Position numbers and translations under genes: made by a program
Part shown: positions 34,265 to 41,090 of the stretch, one piece after another
How the letters are laid out: each line of letters starts with the position of its first letter
Numbering within the stretch: position 1 is the first letter of the stretch
Source: DASXVX01 sp036504075
GTDB taxonomy: Bacteria > Bacillota > Sulfobacillia > Symbiobacteriales > Symbiobacteriaceae
NCBI GenBank assembly: GCA_036504075.1
Contig: DASXVX010000009.1
Location: 124,001-188,000, forward strand
Length of the DNA: 64,000 bases
Direction: 5' to 3'
The notes under the pieces: generated by a model
What the model was told of the DNA's origin: nothing
Database searches by the model: none
Seen by the model: the letters and a program-made list of their open reading frames with translations, nothing else

Positions 34265-35083
34265 TTGGCCGAGTTTTCCGCGCAGGTCATCGGTTTGATC
34301 GGGAGGCAGGTCCGGCTGGGCCGGGGTGGACCCGACGAGCGCAAGGGCAGGTTGGAGAGCGTCCAGGATGACTTCTTGACCATCCTTACCGAGGATGGGC
34401 GGGTGCACTATCCGCTGCACCACCTGAAGAGCGTCACCGAAATCATGAACGGGTCCGACGGCGGCGAACGCACCCAGGATGGGTCCGGCATGCAGGCAGT
34501 CCGGGAGTTCGTCGACGACTCCGGCGATCCGCCTCCGCCGAGGTTCGTGGATCTCATGCGCTCGTTTCTAGGTGTGAAAGTGCAAGTGTATGACCACGGC
34601 CCTGAGTCCGCAGCCGGATTCGTATTTGAAGTCGGCGACGACTTCGTCAAGCTGGTCACCGGTCCGGACGAAATGGTGCACTATCCATTCTTCCATATTC
34701 GCAGCGTTCGGATCGCCAGGCCCAAGCAAAACGACAACAACGGCGGGTCCGGCAAAGGCGGCTCCGGTAGCGGCGGGTCCGGCAAAGGCGGGTCCGGCAA
34801 AGGCGGGTCCGGCAAGGGCAAGTCCGGCGGGGGCAAGTCCGGCGGGGGCAAGTCCGGCAAGGGCAGGTCCGGCAAGGGCAGGTCCGGCGGGGGCAGGTCT
34901 GGCGAGGGCAGGTCCGGCGGGGGCAGGTCTGGCAAGGGCAGGTCCGGCGGTGGCCGCTCCGGCGGGGGCAGGTCCGGCAGGGGTGGCTCCGGCAGGGGCC
35001 GGTCCGGCAAGGGCGGCCGGTCGGGCAAGGGCGGCAGATCCGGCAGAGGCCGATCCGGTGGTGGCGGAAAAGGCCGCTCGTAG
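34265..35083 (+). CDS. cotB: CotB-like spore coat protein with Ser/Gly/Lys/Arg-rich tail
   Basis: A 272-residue protein with two CotB Sm-like repeats: VRLGRGGPDERKGRLESVQD ... YPLHHLKSVTE, and VQVYDHGPESAAGFVFEVGD ... YPFFHIRSVRI. From ~160 to the end is a low-complexity tail of units such as GKGGS, GGGKS, GKGRS and GGGRS. It matches the basic Ser-rich tail of Bacillus CotB that the CotH kinase phosphorylates. TTG at 34265 has GGGGGG upstream; GTG 34223 is possible but lacks a ribosome site. The CotH gene follows directly. Confidence 0.85.
   Translation: MAEFSAQVIGLIGRQVRLGRGGPDERKGRLESVQDDFLTILTEDGRVHYPLHHLKSVTEIMNGSDGGERTQDGSGMQAVREFVDDSGDPPPPRFVDLMRSFLGVKVQVYDHGPESAAGFVFEVGDDFVKLVTGPDEMVHYPFFHIRSVRIARPKQNDNNGGSGKGGSGSGGSGKGGSGKGGSGKGKSGGGKSGGGKSGKGRSGKGRSGGGRSGEGRSGGGRSGKGRSGGGRSGGGRSGRGGSGRGRSGKGGRSGKGGRSGRGRSGGGGKGRS
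34741..35070 (+). repeat. tandem ~15-bp coding repeats (CotB tail)
   Basis: About twenty 15-bp units of the type GGC(A/G)(A/G)GGGC(A/G)(A/G)GTCC encode the (G-K/G-G-K/R-S)n tail. Copy number is likely to vary by slippage. Confidence 0.85.
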
Positions 35084-35195
35084 TCCGGCGTGACTGCGCA
35101 GCCCGGAACGTGGTCTCGCTGAGGTAGGCTGGCAGGACCGGCAGCCCGTTCTGCCGGTTCTGTTCCCGGCCGGCCGGAAGGGGCGAACTGGGAGC

Positions 35196-36293
35196 ATGGG
35201 GCCTGTACCCGTCTACGAGTTGGTAATGGACCCCGCCGATCTGGTTTGGTTCCGCAGGCACGTCGGCACCGACCGATGCTTTCCCGGGGAACTGCGGGTT
35301 CAGGAGACTACCCGGCCTATCTGGATTGGATATCGGGGGCGCTACTCCCGTTGGTTTCGAAAGCCCTCGTACGATATCTGGTTCGGCGAGGGCCGGCAGC
35401 TGGAAGGCCACTCCCAGCTGCATCTGAACGCTGCCTACCGGGATCCTTCCCTGCTGCGGGCACGCCTGGCCATGCAAGTCTTTTCCGAACTGGAAGTGCC
35501 AACGCCGCAGGTCTGGCACGTGTGGCTGACACTGAACGGGGAGACGCTTGGGCTGTACGTGGCGCTTGAGGCCATCGACGCGGCCTGGTTCCGGCGGCAG
35601 GGGTTGCCCGACGGGGTCATTTACTACGCGGTGGGTACGCAGGGCAACTTCGGCTTGATCAACACCGACACGGGAAAGCGGAAGAAGCATCTGACGATGG
35701 GTTATGAGAAGTGCCATCCCGGTGATGAGGACACGTCGGATCTCGAGGCACTGATTCGCCAGGTCACCGGCCCGGACGATGCCATCTTTGAACAGTCGAT
35801 CGCGACCGTACTGGATGTGGAGACCTACATACGCTGGTTGGTCGGGGTCGAGTTCATGAGCCATACAGACGGCCTCGTGCAGAACTATGCCTTAATGCGG
35901 CCCGCCGGCGGGCGTTGGCGGATCAGCCCGTGGGACTGCGACGGCACCTGGGGGCGCATTCCCAACGGCCGGATCGTGCAGGCGGACGAAATGGGCCTCG
36001 GCACCGGCGATGACAATTACCTGGCCGTCCGGTTACTGAACACGCCCCGCTGGCGGGCGTGCTACCGGGAGACCTGGGCGCAAGCCTTACAGACCGTTCT
36101 GACCCGAGCGCGCATCGTGCCGGCGCTGACGCAAATCTACCAGGAGATCCGGCCCTACGTGCTCAAAGATGTCAACAAGCGCCGGAGCAACTCCACCTTT
36201 GGGCGGGAGCCGGCCCGGATTCGCCGCTACATCAGCGAGCGGACCGCTGTGGCCCGAGGCCGGCTGGCGAGACTCGGTTTGGACCGGCGATAA
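35196..36293 (+). CDS. cotH: CotH spore-coat protein kinase
   Basis: A 365-residue CotH-family atypical kinase. YRGRYSRWFRKPSYDIWF is the family's Gly/Arg/Lys ATP-binding segment. ISPWDCDGTWG (Asp247, Asp249) matches the conserved metal-binding/catalytic Asp motif. LGLYVALEAID and the VEFMSHTDGLVQNY stretch are typical. CotH phosphorylates Ser in CotB and CotG during coat assembly; the neighbouring CotB-like tail is the obvious candidate substrate. ATG at 35196 follows CTGGGAG. Confidence 0.88.
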   Translation: MGPVPVYELVMDPADLVWFRRHVGTDRCFPGELRVQETTRPIWIGYRGRYSRWFRKPSYDIWFGEGRQLEGHSQLHLNAAYRDPSLLRARLAMQVFSELEVPTPQVWHVWLTLNGETLGLYVALEAIDAAWFRRQGLPDGVIYYAVGTQGNFGLINTDTGKRKKHLTMGYEKCHPGDEDTSDLEALIRQVTGPDDAIFEQSIATVLDVETYIRWLVGVEFMSHTDGLVQNYALMRPAGGRWRISPWDCDGTWGRIPNGRIVQADEMGLGTGDDNYLAVRLLNTPRWRACYRETWAQALQTVLTRARIVPALTQIYQEIRPYVLKDVNKRRSNSTFGREPARIRRYISERTAVARGRLARLGLDRR

Positions 36294-36297
36294 CGAG

Positions 36298-36327
36298 ACA
36301 CCCCATCCCGGCGTCGGGATGGGGTGT
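36298..36327. terminator. bidirectional terminator
   Basis: A perfect 13-bp stem (ACACCCCATCCCG) with a short loop lies between convergent cotH and the HAD phosphatase gene. T-runs are weak. Confidence 0.7.
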
Positions 36328-36346
36328 GCAGTTGGCGCGTTCCCGC

Positions 36347-37204
36347 TCAAATCACGAACTGCTCAATCACCCGGGCGACGCCGTGGTCGACGTTGCGGGC
36401 GGTCACGTGGTCGGCAGCCTGCTTCACTTCGTCCGGGGCGTTGCCCATGGCCACGCCGAGGCCGGCCTGGCGGAGCATCTCCACGTCGTTATAGTTGTCG
36501 CCTACGGCGATGACTTCTTCTGCCCCGATGCCGAGCCACTCGGCCAGGACTTTCAGGCCGGACGCCTTGGAGACGTGCTTTAGCATCACTTCCATGCCGG
36601 TTGGCCCGGCTTTGGTGGTGCGGAGCACCGACCCCAGGTGCTCCTCCAGGAGCGCCCGGCCTTCGGCGATCCGCTTCGGCTGACCGGTGACGTAGAGCTT
36701 CGGCGGCTTCACCGAATTGGCCGCCAGGTAGGCCGACAGATTGGGTACGTACATGTGCGGGTAGTCGTTCGCCTCGCGGACCAGGTTGGCCAGGTCAGCC
36801 CAGTGGTTTGGCATGAGCAGCCGGGAGTTCCACTCCGGGAAGCGCTGGTTGGAGATGCGGACCTGCTCGTGCAGCAGATTCGGGTGCAGGTGGCAGCGCT
36901 CAAGGATCGCCACCGCCTCCCGGACCACGTTCAGGGGAATGCGCTCCATCGCCAGGACTGCGCCGGTGGCGGGGTCGGCCACATAGGCACCGTCGTGGGT
37001 CACCAGCGGCCCGCGAATGCCGGCCCGGCGGGCGATGCCGGCGGCGGATGGGAAGCCCCGCCCCGTGGCCAGCGTAATGGCTACACCCCGTTCTGTGGCC
37101 CGGGCGAGGGCCTCCCGGGTCTCCCGGGCAATCAGGTTCCAGCGGCCCAGCAACGTGCCGTCCACGTCCAGGGCCAGCAGCTTGTATGGCTTGTTTGTAC
37201 GCAT
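36347..37204 (-). CDS. Cof-type HAD phosphatase
   Basis: A 285-residue HAD hydrolase of the Cof/IIB subclass. Motif I is ALDVDGTLL, motif II TLATGRGF, and motif IV GDNYNDVEMLRQAGLGVAMGNA with the Asp pair for Mg. The cap domain lies between. Such enzymes dephosphorylate sugar phosphates or cofactors. ATG start at 37204; a weak ribosome site (GAAAGAAAC) precedes. Confidence 0.9.
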   Translation of the reverse strand: MRTNKPYKLLALDVDGTLLGRWNLIARETREALARATERGVAITLATGRGFPSAAGIARRAGIRGPLVTHDGAYVADPATGAVLAMERIPLNVVREAVAILERCHLHPNLLHEQVRISNQRFPEWNSRLLMPNHWADLANLVREANDYPHMYVPNLSAYLAANSVKPPKLYVTGQPKRIAEGRALLEEHLGSVLRTTKAGPTGMEVMLKHVSKASGLKVLAEWLGIGAEEVIAVGDNYNDVEMLRQAGLGVAMGNAPDEVKQAADHVTARNVDHGVARVIEQFVI

Positions 37205-37290
37205 ATGTTTCTTTCACGAGCCTCTCAGGGAATTAGTGTTACAACTTAGTCTTATTCGCTTTTTCGCCCCGGTGGTCCTGCGGCCGGCCA

Positions 37291-37455
37291 TTACAGTTTC
37301 CCAACGAAAAGGAGGCTGTGATCGCCCAGGTGACCGCTGCTCTTCTTCTGCACCGTCAGGTCGCCCTTCACGTCGTTCACGTTGAGGCTGCCGGACCCGA
37401 GCCGGTCGATCATGACGGAGCGCCCGCCGGTGCAGGATCTGCCGAAATTGTCGAT
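37291..37455 (-). pseudogene. remnant of a DUF4097-like beta-helix protein
   Basis: A 54-codon open stretch, closed upstream by TAG and without a start, reads IDNFGRSCTGG ... DRLGSGSLNVNDVKGDLTVQ ... FVGKL. The GSGSLxVxDVKGDLTV pattern resembles the short beta-helix repeats of DUF4097-type proteins. No full gene is present on either side, so it looks like the C-terminal stub of a lost gene. The short length leaves real doubt. Confidence 0.35.
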
Positions 37456-37526
37456 CTAATCCCGAAAGCCATGGTGCTGCGGGCTTTGACGCTCTCGCAT
37501 GACGCCGATGTGCGAGAGCCGCATGT

Positions 37527-37620
37527 AAGGCGCATGTAAGGCGCATGTAAGGCGCATGCAAGGCGGACGTAATGCGCATGTAAAGCGTACCGATGGGTCA
37601 CGTAAAGCATACCTATGGGT
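37527..37620. repeat. 11-bp tandem repeats
   Basis: About five head-to-tail copies of AAGGCGCATGT and variants (AAGGCGCATGC, AAGGCGGACGT, AATGCGCATGT), then two 22-base units (AAAGCGTACCGATGGGTCACGT and its variant). No coding sense is evident. Confidence 0.7.
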
Positions 37621-37932
37621 CGCGTATAGGCCCCGAACGCCCCCTGATGCCCAGACCCAGCCGGGTGGCAGACCCCCGCAAAGGGGGCCGGTGCCTCACC
37701 GTTTCGGCCACGCATGGCCGGACCGCGTGCGGCGATGGCGCCCGGTCGGGTACCTTGCCGGGACCGGATTCCCCGCCGAACGGGTAGCTGAGATGCCGGC
37801 ATGGGTCCCGCACACGCAGGCCCGGGTCTGATGACGAGTGACCGTTCGTGTGTGAACTACCCGCCCCTGCGGAATCGCGGGCAAAGTCAAGGTGGTTCCG
37901 CAACGCCGCCCCGGGGCGCCGCCAAAAAGCAC

Positions 37933-37962
37933 AGGGCCTGCTCCCCTCGGGGAACAGGCCCT
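37933..37962 (-). terminator. intrinsic terminator of the MCP-like gene
   Basis: An 8+5-bp stem with one mismatch, followed on the minus strand by GTGCTTTTTGG. Confidence 0.75.
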
Positions 37963-37972
37963 GGTTCGCTGC

Positions 37973-38803
37973 TCAGGCCGGGACGTCCGACCGATCGGCC
38001 AGCAACTTCAGCTTCTGGGCCATCGTTGTCAGATTCTCCACAATGGCCAGGCACTCCTCCACCTGGGCGTGGAGCGTTTCCGAGTCGGCCTGCAGCGACT
38101 GGATTTCCGACATGCAGGTGCTGTTTTGGGTCGCCAGCTCGCCCAGCGAGCGGTTCATATCCTGGGTGGCCTTCATGCTGCGCTGCGCCAGCACCTGAAT
38201 CTCCCGGGCCACCACGCCGAACCCAGCGCCGGCGCTGCCGGCGTGAGCGGATTCGATGAGGGCGTTCAGGCCCAGCAGGCGAGTCTGGTCGGTCACTTTG
38301 GCAATGGAGCCGGTGACCGACTGGGTTTCGTTCAGTGCGGTGTTCATTTGGGCGGCGGCCCCGGCGAGAACGGTGGCGGTCTGCGCCGTGTTCTCTGACA
38401 CGCCGGCGATGTCCTTGAAGGTCCCGCTGAACTGGGTCATGGCGGCGGCGAGTTCCCCAGCCATCCCGGTTAGCGCTTCCTCCAGGTGCAGGGGCATCCC
38501 GGTCACCACCGAGCCGATGATTTGACCGCCGGCGTCCCGAATCGGCATGCTCATGCTCAGGAACGGCACGCCGAACAAGCTGGACGGCTGCTCCTTGACG
38601 AGCATACTGCCCGACTTCATCGCAGCGCGCCCGCCGCTGGTTTCCGGGACCAGGTCGCCAACCTTGAGCTTAAAGTTGAGACGCTTGCCGGGGGAGTAAG
38701 CCAGATACCGTTCCAGGTCCGAGACGCCGACGGCCGCTTCCTCGTGGGTAATCCGCTGGATGAGGGGCAATAGTTGGATGATCGTGCGGAGGAGGTCATG
38801 CAT
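37973..38803 (-). CDS. small soluble methyl-accepting chemotaxis-like protein
   Basis: A 276-residue protein without transmembrane segments. An N-terminal sensor-like domain (~1-155; includes GKRLNFKLKVGDLVPETSGG and LSMSMPIRDAGGQIIGSVV) precedes a short MCP signalling helix bundle. The conserved hairpin tip reads TRLLGLNALIESAHAGSAGAGF with VVAREIQVLAQRS. ATG at 38803 follows AAAGGGAAA; the much longer upstream frame is a shadow of the next gene. Orphan cytosolic receptors of this size can signal to CheA or work alone. No other che gene is near. Confidence 0.8.
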   Translation of the reverse strand: MHDLLRTIIQLLPLIQRITHEEAAVGVSDLERYLAYSPGKRLNFKLKVGDLVPETSGGRAAMKSGSMLVKEQPSSLFGVPFLSMSMPIRDAGGQIIGSVVTGMPLHLEEALTGMAGELAAAMTQFSGTFKDIAGVSENTAQTATVLAGAAAQMNTALNETQSVTGSIAKVTDQTRLLGLNALIESAHAGSAGAGFGVVAREIQVLAQRSMKATQDMNRSLGELATQNSTCMSEIQSLQADSETLHAQVEECLAIVENLTTMAQKLKLLADRSDVPA

Positions 38804-38898
38804 GACAATTTCCCTTTCGATCAGCACGGGATTTGTCGAATGCATTCCCTCGGGATCGAACAGTTTCCTGCTTCGGTGGGAAGTGTTAATGAAACCTT

Positions 38899-40050
38899 TT
38901 ACTGTAAGATCGTTCTGATAAGCCGCTCGGCGGCAAAGTCGACATCGGCGGCCGTGGTGTAGCGCCCCAGGCTCAGCCGCAGTGGCGACATGGCCAGTGC
39001 CGGCGACACGCCCATGGCCAGCAGCGTCTCGTTGGGCTTGCTGATGCCGCTGTGACAGGCCGAGCCGGTGCTGGCCGCCACGTCGCCCATGGTCGCCAGG
39101 AGGTCGTTGGTGATAAGGCCGGGGATGTCCACGGAGAGGTTCAGCGTGTTCGGCAGCCGCTCCACTTCCGGCCCGTTTAGCTTCACCGGCAAATGCTCGG
39201 CCAGGGTCATGTGCAGCCGGTCCCGCAGCTGCTCCAGCCGGGCGGCCTCCCCGGCGGCCAAGTGCGTGGCGGCCAGTTCGCAAGCCTTGCCCAGGGCGAC
39301 GGCGTACGGCACATTGGCCGTGCCCGCCCGTCGGCCGCTCTCGTAGGAAGCCCCGTGAATCAGCGGGTGGAGCTTCACCCCGTCCCGGACGTACAGGGCG
39401 CCCACGCCCTTGGGCGCGTAAAGCTTGTGCCCGGCGATGGTCAGGAGGTCGCAGCCCAGCTCTGCGACGCTCACCGGAATCTTGCCCACGGACTGGGCCG
39501 CATCCACGTGAAAGAGGATGCCGCCCGACCGGGCGATGCGCCCCACCTCGGCCACCGGCTGCAGCGCTCCGGTCTCGTTCTGGGCGTGCATGACGGAGAT
39601 CAGAATGGTATCCGGCCGGATGGCCCGGCGCACGTCCTCCGGGTCGATGCGCCCGTCCGGCCCCACGGGGATGACCGTCAGGGCGAAGCCGAATTCCTGC
39701 TCCAGCCAGCGGCAGGCGTTCAGCACCGCCGGGTGCTCCACGGCGGTGGTGATCAGGTGGCGGCCGCGCTCCCGGAGAGCGAAAGCGACGCCCTTGATCG
39801 CCAGGTTATCGCTTTCGCTGGCGCAGGAGGTGAAGACCAGGTCGGCCGGCTCGCAACCGATGAGCCGGCCGACCTGGGCCCGGGCGGTGGCGAGCCCGGC
39901 GGCCGCATCTTCTCCGTAAGCGTGTGCCGAGGCCGGATTGCCCCAACGCTCAACAAAGTAGGGCAGCATCTCGGCGATTACCGCCGGGTCGACCGGCGTG
40001 GTGGCGTTGTAATCCAGGTAGACCGGCAGCTTCAGATCATCTGTCTCCAA
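38899..40050 (-). CDS. nifS: cysteine desulfurase (NifS/IscS family)
   Basis: A 383-residue PLP enzyme. It shows VYLDYNATTPVDPAVIAEML at the N-terminus, the VEHPAVLNACRWLE helix, HVDAAQSVGKIP, the PLP Lys in LLTIAGHKLYAPKGVG and the persulfide Cys in ASTGSACHSG. It releases sulfur from cysteine for Fe-S clusters, thio-cofactors or tRNA. The TTG at 40050 lies 11 bases after AGGAGG. The gene follows the OCD gene by 22 bases and is not accompanied by an IscU scaffold. Confidence 0.9.
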   Translation of the reverse strand: METDDLKLPVYLDYNATTPVDPAVIAEMLPYFVERWGNPASAHAYGEDAAAGLATARAQVGRLIGCEPADLVFTSCASESDNLAIKGVAFALRERGRHLITTAVEHPAVLNACRWLEQEFGFALTVIPVGPDGRIDPEDVRRAIRPDTILISVMHAQNETGALQPVAEVGRIARSGGILFHVDAAQSVGKIPVSVAELGCDLLTIAGHKLYAPKGVGALYVRDGVKLHPLIHGASYESGRRAGTANVPYAVALGKACELAATHLAAGEAARLEQLRDRLHMTLAEHLPVKLNGPEVERLPNTLNLSVDIPGLITNDLLATMGDVAASTGSACHSGISKPNETLLAMGVSPALAMSPLRLSLGRYTTAADVDFAAERLIRTILQ

Positions 40051-40072
40051 AAGTATCGCAACCTCCTGGATT

Positions 40073-41068
40073 TCACATGCCCAGGTCCAGTTCCGTCCCC
40101 AGCCCGAGGGCGACCGCCCGGTCGTACATCCGCCGACCGACCACCATATCCATGGCGGCCACGCCGACCGCCTTCCAGACGGTAATCTCGTCGGGCCGTT
40201 CCCGCCCCTTCTTCTTGCCCGAGGCAATTTCGCCTAGTTCGGCGTAGATGTCTTCGGGCCGGAAGATCCCTTCCCGGATGGGAATGATCAGGTCGCCGGT
40301 CTCCTCCAGCGCCGTCTCCCGGGATTCCACCACGACCTTGGCCGAGGGGTAAATGACCCCGGGCGGCAGTTCCTGCATGTGCGGCCGGAACGATCCGATG
40401 GCATTGATATGCGTTCCCGGCGCAACCAGTCCACGGGGGAAGACCGGCGTGAGCGAATTGGTTGCCGTGATGATGATGTCGGCATCGCGGACGGCGTCCT
40501 CCGCCGTGAGGCTGACAATAAACTGCGGCGCCTCAGGGCCGAGGCTGTCCGTCAGCACCTGCGCGAAGCGGTAGGCCGAGTCGGGGAACTGGTCGAACAG
40601 GCGGACTTTGCGGATGTCCCGCACCGCCATGACGCCCCGGAGCTGCATTTCGGCCTGTGCCCCGGTGCCGATGAGCCCCACCGTGGCAGACTCGGGCCGG
40701 GCCAGGTACTTCGTGGCCAGAGCCGACCCGGCGCCCGTCCGGAGTGCCGTCAGGTAAGAGGCTTCCAGCAGTGCGATCGGCTCGGCCGTCGTCGGGTCGG
40801 CCAGCACCACGATGCCATAAATCGTCTTCTTGCCCAGTTCCCGGTTATGCGGGAAGACCGACACAAATTTGACGCCCAGTGCCCCGGCACCTTCTACCAG
40901 GCCCGGCATGAAGAGGCTGTTGCCACGGGCGCCCGGCACCGGCAGCGAGATGCGCACCGGCGACTCGGCCCGGCCGGCCGAGAACTCGGTCAGCGCCAGC
41001 GCCACCGCGTCGATGGCCTCGGACATGGTCAGAACCCGCTTTTGGTCTGCGATACTGAGAATACGCAA
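40073..41068 (-). CDS. ornithine cyclodeaminase / mu-crystallin-family enzyme
   Basis: A 331-residue OCD-family protein. The N-terminal part includes GNSLFMPGLVEGAGALGVKF; the Rossmann motif VGLIGTGAQAEMQLRGVMAV and ITATNSLTPVF follow. Family activities include ornithine cyclodeaminase, alanine dehydrogenase, tauropine-type and delta-1-pyrroline-2-carboxylate reductase. The last would fit the proline/hydroxyproline genes nearby, but specificity is not visible. TTG at 41068 lies seven bases after GGGGG. Confidence 0.85.
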   Translation of the reverse strand: MRILSIADQKRVLTMSEAIDAVALALTEFSAGRAESPVRISLPVPGARGNSLFMPGLVEGAGALGVKFVSVFPHNRELGKKTIYGIVVLADPTTAEPIALLEASYLTALRTGAGSALATKYLARPESATVGLIGTGAQAEMQLRGVMAVRDIRKVRLFDQFPDSAYRFAQVLTDSLGPEAPQFIVSLTAEDAVRDADIIITATNSLTPVFPRGLVAPGTHINAIGSFRPHMQELPPGVIYPSAKVVVESRETALEETGDLIIPIREGIFRPEDIYAELGEIASGKKKGRERPDEITVWKAVGVAAMDMVVGRRMYDRAVALGLGTELDLGM

Positions 41069-41090
41069 CGACGATCCCCCCAATCGAACA

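Larger units (their letters stand above)
37456..37972. other. non-coding region with tandem repeats
   Basis: Apart from the 11-bp repeats at 37527-37620 and the downstream terminator, no gene is supported. An inverted repeat, GCTCTCGCA...TGCGAGAGC, lies near 37491-37521. The remainder (37625-37930) is GC-rich without a convincing frame. Confidence 0.5.

Noticed and set aside
34656..35864. Minus-strand frame with Arg/Thr/Cys/Pro-rich repeats
   Set aside because: It is the complement of the CotB-like tail repeats and of cotH, so the repeat peptide is a shadow.
37973..39283. Longer MCP-like protein starting near 39283
   Set aside because: The N-terminal ~160 residues of that frame are Arg/His/Gly-rich shadow of the cysteine desulfurase gene; the ATG at 38803 has the proper ribosome site.
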